From DALYDK01 sp964477125 (GTDB lineage: Bacteria; Patescibacteriota; Saccharimonadia; Saccharimonadales; CAIOMD01): a stretch of 62,619 bases of DNA. The notes beneath the pieces are model-generated. The model did no database searches, was not told the DNA's origin, and saw only the letters and a program-made list of their open reading frames with translations. The stretch spans positions 1 to 62,619 of the forward strand of contig CAYZCZ010000003.1 of assembly GCA_964477125.1 (NCBI GenBank), written 5' to 3'. A program made the position numbers and the translations under genes. Within the stretch, counting starts at the first letter, position 1, and each line of letters starts with the position of its first letter. Of the stretch, positions 1-8,926 are shown piece after piece.

Positions 1-422
1 AATATTTCCTGGTCTGGTTTAGCAATACCGTACAAATATGATGGAACAACCACATTAAACAGACCCTTTTTTTCAATTGGTTTAATAAATTCTATATATG
101 CCTCTTCATTGACATTGCTTAATAAACCAATGACATATCCCTGCTCTTTTAATTCTTTTATATAGCTAAGTAATTTTTCTGAGACTGCAAAACGTTTATC
201 GCTATCGTGATAGATCTTTAAAAAATCTGTTACATTCATATCCGTAAGTTCAGCATATGTTTGAAAAAATTCTTCTTGATTTATATAGCCATTGTCTAAA
301 GCCTTGTGTAAATCTGTTATTGCCTGAATATTTTCAGCCTTAATATCAATCTTTTCTGCTATCAACTGATAAACTGACGCCCCTATGACTCCAAAAAAAT
401 CAAAAATTATTGCCCTAGTCAT
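1..422 (-). CDS. HAD-superfamily hydrolase, C-terminus cut by window edge
   Basis: The first 140 codons of a haloacid dehalogenase-like protein are present; the rest lies beyond the left edge. Near the N-terminus IIFDFFGVIG matches HAD motif I, LLSN fits motif II and AKPD near the visible end fits motif III (Lys). A helical cap-like segment lies between motifs I and II. The nucleophile Asp is followed at +2 by Phe rather than Asp, as in YihX-like/HAD-IA members whose substrate is often unknown. The ATG directly abuts the stop of the upstream Nudix gene (stop 423, start 422), so the two are co-transcribed and probably translationally coupled. Substrate not assignable. Confidence 0.85.
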   Translation of the reverse strand, partial: MTRAIIFDFFGVIGASVYQLIAEKIDIKAENIQAITDLHKALDNGYINQEEFFQTYAELTDMNVTDFLKIYHDSDKRFAVSEKLLSYIKELKEQGYVIGLLSNVNEEAYIEFIKPIEKKGLFNVVVPSYLYGIAKPDQEI

Positions 423-998
423 TTAAGTTAATCTAATTGCTTCTCTAAGAGACAAAACGTCTTTTATAACTTCTTTATAATATATTCTAGGATGTCTTAC
501 TAGCCTATTATCGCTAGCTTTTACCATATTAATAAAATCTTTAATTTTCACTAACTTAAAAGCTCCAACTTCTTTGTTGTCTATTTTAAATTTATTTATT
601 GATTCCCTACTTAATACTGCATAGTATACAAATGCTTGCTGGTTATGTTTAAACCTTTGCCCATCAAATATACCCAACTCACTAAATATTATTTTTTTTG
701 GTTTTTTGCTTAGATAACTTTCTATATTAAAGCCACCTTCTTCGTTTGCCTCGCGAATAATTGCCTGTCTTACATCTTCACCTTCATCAACATGGCCAGC
801 AAAAGAAATATCTAGCTTCCCAGGAAAAAATTTTTCTTTTTTACTGCGTCTTTGTAGTAAAACGTATTCCCCATCATTAGTTAAAATCCAGCAATGCGAA
901 TTAATACATTCTAAGCTATTACAGCCATGAACTTCACCAATATATACTCCCCTATGGAGCCGACGATGGCTTAAGCTGGCAACTGCAATATTTGGCAT
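423..998 (-). CDS. Nudix hydrolase
   Basis: This 191-residue protein carries a complete Nudix box at about residues 68-90 (G-x5-E-x7-REANEEGGF), the Mg2+-binding diphosphate-hydrolase signature. The preceding LLQRRS...FPGKLDISFAGH segment resembles the isopentenyl-diphosphate-isomerase-like/MutT-like Nudix branch. Family enzymes hydrolyse nucleoside diphosphates linked to another moiety; the substrate cannot be told from sequence. It is the first gene of a two-gene unit with the HAD hydrolase, and a Nudix/HAD pairing would suit nucleotide or sugar-phosphate housekeeping. No clear Shine-Dalgarno is seen; a weak TAGAAA-like hexamer lies 8 nt upstream of the ATG. Confidence 0.9.
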   Translation of the reverse strand: MPNIAVASLSHRRLHRGVYIGEVHGCNSLECINSHCWILTNDGEYVLLQRRSKKEKFFPGKLDISFAGHVDEGEDVRQAIIREANEEGGFNIESYLSKKPKKIIFSELGIFDGQRFKHNQQAFVYYAVLSRESINKFKIDNKEVGAFKLVKIKDFINMVKASDNRLVRHPRIYYKEVIKDVLSLREAIRLT

Positions 999-1077
999 AT
1001 TTATTTTCTATCAATGCTTTTAGTATTATGCTTATCACTATAAAAATCAATAGTAACAAAAATATGTTCTCGCCATG

Positions 1078-2370
1078 CTAGTTGCCACCATTTTCTACAG
1101 GAGGATTTGGAGTCGAACCATCTTCCCACACGTTACCATTGAACTGGTTGTTTACAACTGATCTGGTGATATTGTCTACTGTCATCGCACAGGGATGCGA
1201 AAATCCAAAAGTTGTTTTTGTGATCTGCTGGTTTTTCCCAAAAATATTTGAATTTATATATAAACCCGTAATCCCAGTCGTCGTTGTGTTTCGATATACA
1301 TTTACAGAACAAGAGCCATGATTCAACCAATTGTTTGTTATCTGAGTATCAGTGGTTGCAATACCACCATTTTCATTAACCATAATTGCTGATGTAGCCC
1401 CAAAAGCCGTTAATGAATTTGCTGTAATATTATTGCCAATTATTCTTGTATTCGATCCATAATGTAACTGTATACCGTCTGTATGCGTAGGCTCATCACA
1501 ACCGTGGCCAGGAGAATATTGCCCTACGAATAAATCATGTACATAGCTGTTCTGAACAGTCGTGTTAGTAGCGCCATTACGAAATATTCCAACCCCATCA
1601 ACCGTTTTTGAGATATCTACTCTTGTTAAAGTCATATTATAGCCATGTATTCCATTGCCCAAAAATGTACTTGGTCTTGTAGCCTCTATCTCGCTATCTT
1701 CAATAACTAGACTTGTATGAGTATTAAATGCAGTTACTGCCTGCCATGATTTATTAACATTAACTAAGCACTCCGCCGTACTAGTAGGCTCTTCTGGCAA
1801 ATCCCACGGCGTAGGATTTGCCTCGATACGAGAGTATTTAATAATTACATTATCAGCAGTACTAGAAAGCGTTAGCCTGCCCTTAATAAGCATATTGGTG
1901 AATGTTCCGGATTTACTGATTGTGACGTTACCATTTGATGCAACAGTAATACCTTTATTTGTATCTGTCACGGGTACGGTAAGTGCTTGCCCTGTTGGTA
2001 CGCCAGTATTCGTTGCATCAGGCTTAATTAGGACTTGAGTCACAGCTCCCCAGCTACTAATAAGTATCGAAAGGTCCTGGACATTGACAATTCCATCTTT
2101 ATTTATATCTGCAGGCTGACTATTAGTTGCCCATTTAGATATTAATATAGATAAATCTTGGACATTAACTACGCTGTCGATATTTAGGTCAGCAGATGGA
2201 TTTGATGCCGCAGAAGTAGAAACAATATTAGAATTTGATTTACTTAAATTGAAAAATCCAAAACCAAACACCGAAATGGTGGCAAAAACTATAACTAGCG
2301 GGATAAACAAACGTTTTTGGTTTTTCATATTTTTATGTTTTTTATTATTACCCATGGTTATGCTTAGCAC
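1078..2370 (-). CDS. Secreted protein with dockerin-like repeats and right-handed beta-helix
   Basis: A 430-residue exported protein. After a basic start there is one hydrophobic segment (about 21-40), then two dockerin type I-like calcium loops (about 61-80 and 88-107) with the D-x-N-x-D-x-V/I-N-x-x-D pattern and the repeated core VNVQDLSILIS. The remaining ~300 residues are rich in short beta-strand/Asn/Thr repeats (NNITANS, NNWLNHGS, NSYVHD) typical of parallel beta-helix (PbH1/pectate-lyase-like) folds. The start may be M1, M6 or M15; no SD decides it. Likely anchored or exported and acting outside the cell on polysaccharide or as an adhesin. Dockerins usually sit at the C-terminus; here they are N-terminal. 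No cohesin is visible in the window. Confidence 0.85.
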   Translation of the reverse strand: MLSITMGNNKKHKNMKNQKRLFIPLVIVFATISVFGFGFFNLSKSNSNIVSTSAASNPSADLNIDSVVNVQDLSILISKWATNSQPADINKDGIVNVQDLSILISSWGAVTQVLIKPDATNTGVPTGQALTVPVTDTNKGITVASNGNVTISKSGTFTNMLIKGRLTLSSTADNVIIKYSRIEANPTPWDLPEEPTSTAECLVNVNKSWQAVTAFNTHTSLVIEDSEIEATRPSTFLGNGIHGYNMTLTRVDISKTVDGVGIFRNGATNTTVQNSYVHDLFVGQYSPGHGCDEPTHTDGIQLHYGSNTRIIGNNITANSLTAFGATSAIMVNENGGIATTDTQITNNWLNHGSCSVNVYRNTTTTGITGLYINSNIFGKNQQITKTTFGFSHPCAMTVDNITRSVVNNQFNGNVWEDGSTPNPPVENGGN

Positions 2371-2375
2371 AATTA

Positions 2376-2810
2376 TTATACGCCAGTACTACCAAAACCT
2401 TTGCCACCTCTTTGGGTATTACTAAGTTTCATCGATTCTACTATTTCTACTTTTTCGTATTTAGCTACTACAAGCTGGGCAATTCTATCGCCACCGTTAA
2501 CAACAAAGTCTTTTTCGCCTAAATTAACCAGAATTACACCTATTTCGCCACGATAGTCAGCGTCTATAGTACCAATTCCATTAACGAGACTTATGCCATG
2601 CTTAGCAGATAGTCCACTCCTGGCCCTAACTTGCACCTCAAAGCCCTCAGGCACCTCTACGGCAAGCCCCGTTGGTACAATTGTCCTTTGCATGTGTTTA
2701 ATGATAATAGGCTGTTCTAGGCACGCAGAAACATCCATACCTGCGCTATGTTCTGTTTGGTAACTAGGTATAATGGCACTGATCTTTAATTTATTGAACT
2801 TAACTATCAT
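2376..2810 (-). CDS. dut: dUTP diphosphatase
   Basis: Hydrolyses dUTP to dUMP and pyrophosphate, keeping uracil out of DNA and feeding thymidylate synthesis. At 144 residues it is the usual length of the trimeric family. All five motifs are present in order: AGMDVSA (23-29), RARSGL (62-67), GIGTIDADYRGEIGV (78-92, with the catalytic Asp), GDRIAQL (107-113) and the C-terminal P-loop-like RGGKGFGST (134-142). It lies immediately upstream of the dockerin gene on the same strand (5-nt gap), a positional pairing with no obvious functional link. Confidence 0.97.
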   Translation of the reverse strand: MIVKFNKLKISAIIPSYQTEHSAGMDVSACLEQPIIIKHMQRTIVPTGLAVEVPEGFEVQVRARSGLSAKHGISLVNGIGTIDADYRGEIGVILVNLGEKDFVVNGGDRIAQLVVAKYEKVEIVESMKLSNTQRGGKGFGSTGV

Positions 2811-2847
2811 TATTAGTATTTTGACAGATAATTATAGGAAAATACAG

Positions 2848-3438
2848 CTAAAGTCGAACGCCATTAACAATAGTGTTGTAGTTTGGAATTTGGTTTCTGA
2901 ACAACTGCTGAACTTGTCCAGTACTCCCAGCAAAAGTACCCGATTTTGTATTACACGAAGCATTCCATGAATTAAGAGGCGTGTCGGTCCCAGTTAAAAT
3001 TTGGTAACTATACCTGATGCCCAGTGTGCAATATGTGTCGAATGTTACACCTTCTTTGGCTTCCCTAGTATTCATAAAACCATTGCCCTGTAATGCTCCT
3101 AAAAAGGCGTCATAGCTGGCTTGGTTATTAGCAAAGCTTTGGCTAGTGGTTGGAGGTTTACCGTAACCGTTATATATCTCTACCATTCTAGATGAGTTAG
3201 AAATTGTTATGGTAACCACATAATGATTTTCTGGTGCAGTAACATTCCCTGTTTGTATAAATCGCATGCTTCCGGTAGTTGCATAAGCGGCTGTTGTTGC
3301 TGGTTTTTGCTCTGTACTGCCGGAACCATTTTTGTTTTGGCTAGGTCTTGTAAACAAAAGCACGATAATAGCTAAAAATAGCATTATTCCAAATGCAACC
3401 AAAACCCACCTTAATATCCTTAAAAGACCACTGTCCAT
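2848..3438 (-). CDS. Membrane-anchored hypothetical protein
   Basis: A 196-residue protein with one strong TM helix at about residues 10-30 (VLVAFGIMLFLAIIVLLF), a short Ser/Gly/Lys linker and an extracytoplasmic domain of about 140 residues containing two cysteines (in DTYCTLG and NASCNTK) that could form a disulphide. No family recognised. A TATAAT hexamer (3446-3451) lies 7 nt before the ATG with no SD, so the transcript may be leaderless. It is divergent from the DUF202 pair, so the short intergenic region must hold both promoters. Confidence 0.75.
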   Translation of the reverse strand: MDSGLLRILRWVLVAFGIMLFLAIIVLLFTRPSQNKNGSGSTEQKPATTAAYATTGSMRFIQTGNVTAPENHYVVTITISNSSRMVEIYNGYGKPPTTSQSFANNQASYDAFLGALQGNGFMNTREAKEGVTFDTYCTLGIRYSYQILTGTDTPLNSWNASCNTKSGTFAGSTGQVQQLFRNQIPNYNTIVNGVRL

Positions 3439-3512
3439 AAGTATTATTATATAACTTTTTGCATAATTATCAATTACTTTATTTGATATGGTTTTTTATA
3501 CTAAAGACAGAT

Positions 3513-3887
3513 ATGAAATCAATTAAAAAAAGATGGCCCGAAAGTATTTATGGTGTTGGAACAGAACCCGACCCTAGAACTTCACTAGCTAATGAACGAA
3601 CTGCCTTAGCTGGCATAAGAACCGCTTTAGCTTTAGTGGCTACCAGTATTGCAATGGTAGCAGTTATTAGTTATTTTGATGACTCGGCACAATTACTAAA
3701 GTTAATTGCTGTAATTTTGGCGGTAAGCGGTAGTATAATTTCTATTGGAGCAATAGTTCACTGGGTCAATGTTGAAAAAGCTTTAAGACTTAAAAAACCC
3801 TTACCATCACCCCATGGACTGGTTACAATTTCTGTATTGATTGCCATAATTGGTCTTATCGCAATAATCAGCCTAGTAACAGTATGA
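3513..3887 (+). CDS. DUF202/YidH-family membrane protein
   Basis: A small integral membrane protein with three predicted TM helices and the DUF202 signature near the N-terminus, in which a conserved Arg-rich LANERTALAGIRTALAL helix precedes the first TM. An upstream frame extension exists, but the ATG at 3513 (MKSIKKRWPESIYG) is preferred: TATACT (3497-3502) lies 10 nt before it, implying a leaderless start. It overlaps the next gene by the four bases ATGA. DUF202 function is unknown. Two divergent DUF202 copies in tandem suggest a heteromeric membrane complex (inference). Confidence 0.88.
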   Translation: MKSIKKRWPESIYGVGTEPDPRTSLANERTALAGIRTALALVATSIAMVAVISYFDDSAQLLKLIAVILAVSGSIISIGAIVHWVNVEKALRLKKPLPSPHGLVTISVLIAIIGLIAIISLVTV

Positions 3888-4180
3888 GAAAAATACCGTC
3901 TTTACAAAACGACAGCTCCAGCGCCCTAGAAAGAACCTATTTAACCTGGCTAAGAATGTCACTTAGCATGTTAGCAGTGTCAATATTATCGTTAAAAATC
4001 ATTAGCATTAACTATGACCCTTTAAATGTATTTATAGCAATTATTGCTTTCTTTGGTTCACTAGCTTTAAGCCTAATTAATTTTTTCTATTTTCATAAAG
4101 TGAATACAATTTATTTATTACTATTTGCTTTTTTTATCACAAATTTAATTGCTGTGATTGCCTTACTAGAATCTATTTAG
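3884..4180 (+). CDS. DUF202-like membrane protein, second copy
   Basis: A 98-residue protein with the DUF202 hallmark ALERTYLTWLRMSLSMLAV followed by two further TM segments. The start codon overlaps the stop of the preceding DUF202 gene (ATGA), the usual sign of translational coupling and of partners made in fixed ratio. It is shorter than its neighbour, lacking the cytoplasmic lead of about 30 residues. The downstream GNAT gene is convergent, ending 4 bp away. Confidence 0.85.
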   Translation: MRKIPSLQNDSSSALERTYLTWLRMSLSMLAVSILSLKIISINYDPLNVFIAIIAFFGSLALSLINFFYFHKVNTIYLLLFAFFITNLIAVIALLESI

Positions 4181-4184
4181 CAAT

Positions 4185-4721
4185 TTAAGTATTCAACTTT
4201 TTTTGGTAATTTTGCCAAATTAGTCCCGATTCATCAGGGTATGGAGTACCATTCTTAACAAAACCATTTCTTTCAAAAAAATCCGTCGAACCGACATTTG
4301 AAAGCAATGTTCTAGTATATGCAATTTCAGTACCAATATCAGACAGCAACTTTTCTACAGTAGCTAATATTTTAGATCCCAACCTTAAGCCCCGCATTGC
4401 AGGGTTGCCAATTAAAATACTAATAGATGGAGCTGGCACATTGTCATATTGAACTCGCCATATTTCTAAAGCACCAATTATACTACCTTTATAAGAAATC
4501 ATTCTAATAAGCTCATTTTTACTTTTAACCATTAATTTTAACCGCTTGGTTTCAGTTTTTAAGCTTGGTTCAAAACCATCGGGCACTAAACAACCCATTA
4601 GTCGCATATTTTCTCGGCCATGTTCGCCTTTGAGCCATAATACACTCACCTGCGCATCCCTTTTAGGATTCGGTATAATCAGGGTTATATCTTCATTTAC
4701 TATTATATTTTTTGCTATCAT
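4185..4721 (-). CDS. GNAT-family N-acetyltransferase
   Basis: A 178-residue acyltransferase-fold protein. The acetyl-CoA-binding motif A is readable as SILIGNPAMRGLRLGSKILATVE (R-G-x-x-x-G form), preceded by the beta-strand GALEIWRV and followed by the motif B-like FFERNGFVKNG typical of the GNAT C-terminus. It transfers acetyl from acetyl-CoA to an unknown amine. Divergent from the next gene, another GNAT-like protein, with about 110 bp holding both promoters. Confidence 0.85.
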   Translation of the reverse strand: MIAKNIIVNEDITLIIPNPKRDAQVSVLWLKGEHGRENMRLMGCLVPDGFEPSLKTETKRLKLMVKSKNELIRMISYKGSIIGALEIWRVQYDNVPAPSISILIGNPAMRGLRLGSKILATVEKLLSDIGTEIAYTRTLLSNVGSTDFFERNGFVKNGTPYPDESGLIWQNYQKKLNT

Positions 4722-4832
4722 TACAAGTTACAAGAATAATACATAGCAAAATAAATACAATATATATATTTCACTAAGTTTCTATGACTAATCTGGATAC
4801 TTGACTTTATTTTATTTAGTGGTTTGATATAT

Positions 4833-5825
4833 ATGCGAGGTGAATTTTTATTAATCCCAAATATACGTAATAAAGCCGAACAAATAGTCCGGGGAATTGC
4901 TAGTTTAGCTTTAGCTGAGAATAAAACAGCTGAGCCAGAAATTGATAGTCTGTTTGTCCCTGAAGATTCAAAATATTTATTTAGCGATGAAATATACATT
5001 GACTCTTCAGACGAAATGCATAATATAGATTTTTTCAAATTACCATCCACACCGGAAATAAGTGACTATTGGTATGAAAAAATTTCCAATTTCTATACCG
5101 ATCTATCTACTGAAGCAAAAACTAAACGTTTTCATACATCAGTTGAAAAATTCGAAAATTTTTCAAAAAGTCATCAACGATTACTACTTGCCACCAATGG
5201 CAGAACAATCTCTTACGGAGCAGTAGACAGACAGACAGACGAACTAGTCGCCCATGTTTCAAGAGTTATTGTAAAAAAAAGCGACCCAAGACTACAGGAA
5301 GTGGCGCTTGTAACATCTAGCTCAAAAGACTACTTGCAAAAAGGACTTGCAAAACAATTAGTTGAAAGTCTGATTGAAGATGCACGTGAAAATAAAGTCG
5401 ATTTTTTAGAATTTTATACAAGTAATACAAATACACCTGTTAATAATTTAAACAATAAAATTATTCAAGAAAACAACCTAACCCCGTTACGAATAAGTGA
5501 CGCCGATGATCCAAAATCAACCTATACTTACTTTTATATAGGTAACCCGCCTAGTCTTGAAGATATCCAAACCAAAATAGATACCGACAACTTAATGGCA
5601 TTGTTTGCAAGCGATATAATACTAACCCCAGAAGCTAAATCTACTAAAGACAAGCACGCAATTAACCCACATCTTATCTTAAATCGAAATGAGCTCATTC
5701 TAGAAAGATCCAAACATGAATATATATTTAGACTTTTCGAAGAAGTATATACGAATGTGCATCCAGTAAAATTAGAGGAAGTGCTAACAAAACACAAGCG
5801 TCGAAGAAGCTTATTTTTTAGATAG
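4833..5825 (+). CDS. GNAT-like acetyltransferase domain protein
   Basis: About 330 residues. The N-terminal ~70 residues are acidic and not recognised. A GNAT-like core spans about residues 75-215: the TKRFHTS lead, strands around LLLATNGRTISYGAVDR and ELVAHVSRVIV, then a motif A equivalent VALVTSSSKDYLQKGLAKQLVESL (QKGLAK as the CoA loop). The C-terminal ~110 residues are helical and unassigned. A TTG at 4824 also fits, but the ATG at 4833 is the more likely start. A TTGACT at 4801 could be the -35. The last 8 bp overlap the convergent RNase H gene. Substrate unknown. Confidence 0.75.
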   Translation: MRGEFLLIPNIRNKAEQIVRGIASLALAENKTAEPEIDSLFVPEDSKYLFSDEIYIDSSDEMHNIDFFKLPSTPEISDYWYEKISNFYTDLSTEAKTKRFHTSVEKFENFSKSHQRLLLATNGRTISYGAVDRQTDELVAHVSRVIVKKSDPRLQEVALVTSSSKDYLQKGLAKQLVESLIEDARENKVDFLEFYTSNTNTPVNNLNNKIIQENNLTPLRISDADDPKSTYTYFYIGNPPSLEDIQTKIDTDNLMALFASDIILTPEAKSTKDKHAINPHLILNRNELILERSKHEYIFRLFEEVYTNVHPVKLEEVLTKHKRRRSLFFR

Positions 5826-6237
5826 CTATTTGTTGTTCGCGGGCTTTGTTAGCATATTCATCGGCAAGTTCATTGCCCGGATCATTATTATGCCCTCTTA
5901 CCCAAACAAGTGTTGCATTGCTAGCCCTATATAGCGGTACAACTTCTTGAACAATATCTAAGTTTTTTATTTCACCACCTTTTTTCTTCCAGCCATTGGC
6001 TTCCCATGGAATTGACCATTTTGTTATAACATTTATCCAAAATTCACTGTCTGTATATATTTCGGCATGTTCACCATTGGCATCTTTTAGCGCGGATATT
6101 ATAGCCTTACCTTCCATGCGAATATTAGTGGTGTCTGGTTCGCCTCCTAATATATGTGGTTTCATGTCTTTTATAACAGCAAAACCACCCGTGCCTGGGT
6201 TTGGTTCACAACTTCCGTCGGTATAATACACAATCAT
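5818..6237 (-). CDS. rnhA: Ribonuclease HI
   Basis: Degrades the RNA strand of RNA-DNA hybrids such as Okazaki primers. A 139-residue single-domain enzyme with all catalytic carboxylates: D7 (YTDGS), E42 (MEGKA), D63 (YTDSE) and D126 (ELADEYA), plus the helpful His in WVRGHNN. There is a good Shine-Dalgarno (AAAGGAT) 5 nt before the ATG. It starts 20 nt after the polA stop on the same strand, so the two primer-removal enzymes form an operon. No N-terminal hybrid-binding domain. Confidence 0.96.
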   Translation of the reverse strand: MIVYYTDGSCEPNPGTGGFAVIKDMKPHILGGEPDTTNIRMEGKAIISALKDANGEHAEIYTDSEFWINVITKWSIPWEANGWKKKGGEIKNLDIVQEVVPLYRASNATLVWVRGHNNDPGNELADEYANKAREQQIAI

Positions 6238-6257
6238 TTTTTATCCTTTTTCTAGTT

Positions 6258-8870
6258 TTATAATTCGCCCCAATTTTGGGCAATATGAACATCTACAGAT
6301 AAGTTAATAGCAATTTCTGGGGCAATGTTTTCCATAATATCTTTCATGGTTTTAGCTACTTGGTCAGCATGATTTTTGGGACATTCTACCAAAATACTAT
6401 CGTGAATCTGCAACAACTGTTTTGCCTCTTTGGGTAGAACTTTTTCTAGTTCAATCATAGCCTTTTTCATAAGATCAGCTTCAGTCCCCTGTATAGGCAT
6501 GTTTACTGCTTGTCTTTCGGCAGCTTGACGAACAATAAAATTAGCTGAATGAACATCTGGTGTTGGCCGCCTACGACCATATAACGTCTCTACATAGCCC
6601 TTGTCGCGAGCTTGCTCCTTGAGCCTAAATATATAATCAACTAGTGGCTGGCGAGCAGCAAAGTAACGGTCAATAAAGTTTTTAGCATCGCCCATAGTCA
6701 TACCTGTGGCCACACTTAAACCATGTGGACTCATGCCATACAAAACACCAAAGTTAATAGTTTTGGCTGCGCTACGCATTTGTTTTGTCACATCGTCTAA
6801 GGCAACGCCATATACTTCGGCAGCAGTTCGTATATGTATATCTTCACCATTATTAAATACCTCTATCATATCGTCGTCGCCAGCCATAACTGCAGCTAAG
6901 CGTAATTCAAACTGGCTATAATCGGCGCTAACAAAAACATTTCCCTCGTCCGCAACAAACGCCGTCCGAATTTTACGCCCAAGCTCTGTTCTTACAGGTA
7001 TATTTTGTAAGTTAGGGTCTGCACTACTCAAACGACCAGTTTGGGCTACGGTTATATTAAACGTTGTATGCACCCTACCGTCTTCAGCAACCTGCTGTGG
7101 TAACGTGTCTACATATGTACTTTTCAGCTTCGTATACTCCCTGTAATTAGTTATACAATCAATAATTGGATGGTAAGGCCTTAGTTTATCTAATTCGTTA
7201 GAAGCAGTACTATAACCTGTTTTGCCTTTTTTAATTCCAATTGTCGGCATACCTAAAACGTCAAATAAAATATCTGCTAACTGTTGAGGACTTGATATGT
7301 TGAACTCTTGTTCGGCATAGCCATAAATTGTTTGTTCGATATCGCTAATTTCGTCTTCGAGATATCTACTCATGTCATTTAAATAATTTGTGTCTAACCC
7401 AATACCATCTATTTCCATCTTTGCCAATATCGGAATGATAGGCATTTCAATACTGTTTGCCAACGTATTTAATGATGGTAAATTATTTAATTTAGTAAGC
7501 TGTTTAGTGTAAATATTTTTAATAACACTAGCCACTTCGGCAACATGCAAACCCAAATCTTCTGGTGGCAAATTATCTAAATCTACGAGTTCATAATGAG
7601 CTTGTTTATTAGCTAATTCGCTAAGACTTTTTATCTTATCAAGCGAATCAATTAAGAAGTTAATAATTTGTATATCGTGCTTTGCTACTACATTATTTAT
7701 GCCTAAATAATGTAGGGTTTTTAATACCTTTTTCAGGTCATAACCAATAAGATTCCTACCTTTAACTACATCTACTAAACTATCTTTATTTTTAAAATTC
7801 TCTACAAATGTAACTTGGGTATTATTTGCTAAAATTATCGCAATTGGCTGTCGGCCAAAATTATCCTTTGTTACTACATGTATAAAAATATTGTCTGCTG
7901 GAATAAACTTTTCAATATTTACAAGTTCCAATAAGTTCATGTCCCCTTTAGGAGCCAAACTTGGTGTACTGAGCTGATTATTATTTATGGGTAAATCGCC
8001 TAAGGTTCTTAAAATAGCTCTGAATTCTAGTTTTTCTAGATTTTTTCTTAATCTTGCGCCGTCAAATTTATGAACATCCATAGCCTCTAAATCTAGTTCT
8101 AGTGGAGCATCTAAAAATAAAGTGGCAAGTTTTTTGCTCATATAGGCAGATTCTTTACCTGCTATCAATTTGTCGTGTGCTGATCCACTAATAAGCTCTA
8201 TATTTTCATAAATACCATCAATGGTTTCGTACTTTTGCAATAAAGCCGAGGCTGTCTTTGCTCCAACCCCAGGAACACCCGGAATATTATCGCTACTATC
8301 TCCCTGAAGTGCTTTTAAGTCTAAGAATTGGTCGGTTCTTAGGCCGTACTTTTCAGTAAAACTTTCCGGGTGGAATTCCTCAATGTTACTTAACCCCTTT
8401 TTTAAGGCAAATACTTTGGTGTGGTCGCTAATACACTGTAGGGCATCTAAATCACTGGTTATTAATACTGTTTCTATACCCAATTTGTCTGCCTTCTTGG
8501 CAAATCCAGCCATAATATCGTCGGCTTCATAATCGTCGAGTTCATATAATGGCCACCCCAGACTATCTAGTAGTTCATGAAGTATAGGTATTTGAAAGTA
8601 GAAATCTGGTGGAGCTGGCTTACGCCCTGCCTTATAAGCTGGGTAAATTTCTAAACGCTTTCTTATGTTTGTTTTGGGCTTGTCCCAGGCAACTGCTACA
8701 TAATCAGGCTTTAAACGCTTAATAACTTCTAGGCTAAGCATAGCAAAGCCATAAACTCCACCGGTAGGCGTGCCATCTTTTGTAGATAAATTGGGCATTG
8801 CATAATAACCCCGGTAAAAAACACTTTTACCATCAATAATAACTAACTTCTTATTCGCAGCTTCAGTCAA
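6258..8870 (-). CDS. polA: DNA polymerase I
   Basis: An 870-residue family A polymerase for gap filling and primer removal. The N-terminal ~290 residues form the 5' nuclease (GKSVFYRGYYAMP, DDYEADD, TSDLDALQ, GDSSDNIPGVPGVG). The middle region keeps the 3'-5' exonuclease fold but lacks the DxE and other metal-binding residues, so proofreading is predicted absent, as in Taq-type enzymes. The polymerase domain has motif A SADYSQFELR (~648), motif B RSAAKTINFGVLYG (~698) and motif C QIHDSILVE (~825). The start is a TTG at 8870 preceded by GGAG and, further up, TATACT (8899-8904). rnhA follows in the same operon. Confidence 0.97.
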   Translation of the reverse strand: MTEAANKKLVIIDGKSVFYRGYYAMPNLSTKDGTPTGGVYGFAMLSLEVIKRLKPDYVAVAWDKPKTNIRKRLEIYPAYKAGRKPAPPDFYFQIPILHELLDSLGWPLYELDDYEADDIMAGFAKKADKLGIETVLITSDLDALQCISDHTKVFALKKGLSNIEEFHPESFTEKYGLRTDQFLDLKALQGDSSDNIPGVPGVGAKTASALLQKYETIDGIYENIELISGSAHDKLIAGKESAYMSKKLATLFLDAPLELDLEAMDVHKFDGARLRKNLEKLEFRAILRTLGDLPINNNQLSTPSLAPKGDMNLLELVNIEKFIPADNIFIHVVTKDNFGRQPIAIILANNTQVTFVENFKNKDSLVDVVKGRNLIGYDLKKVLKTLHYLGINNVVAKHDIQIINFLIDSLDKIKSLSELANKQAHYELVDLDNLPPEDLGLHVAEVASVIKNIYTKQLTKLNNLPSLNTLANSIEMPIIPILAKMEIDGIGLDTNYLNDMSRYLEDEISDIEQTIYGYAEQEFNISSPQQLADILFDVLGMPTIGIKKGKTGYSTASNELDKLRPYHPIIDCITNYREYTKLKSTYVDTLPQQVAEDGRVHTTFNITVAQTGRLSSADPNLQNIPVRTELGRKIRTAFVADEGNVFVSADYSQFELRLAAVMAGDDDMIEVFNNGEDIHIRTAAEVYGVALDDVTKQMRSAAKTINFGVLYGMSPHGLSVATGMTMGDAKNFIDRYFAARQPLVDYIFRLKEQARDKGYVETLYGRRRPTPDVHSANFIVRQAAERQAVNMPIQGTEADLMKKAMIELEKVLPKEAKQLLQIHDSILVECPKNHADQVAKTMKDIMENIAPEIAINLSVDVHIAQNWGEL

Positions 8871-8926
8871 TTTATCTCGTACTCCTATCGTACACTTTTA
8901 GTATACATCGGATTGATACGAATATA

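Noticed and set aside
4721..5050. 109-codon minus-strand frame overlapping the 4833-5825 gene
   Set aside because: Antisense shadow of the GNAT-like gene; the sense frame has recognisable motifs.
5383..5396. GCACGTGAAAATAA resembling half a parS site
   Set aside because: Only one arm matches; not palindromic.
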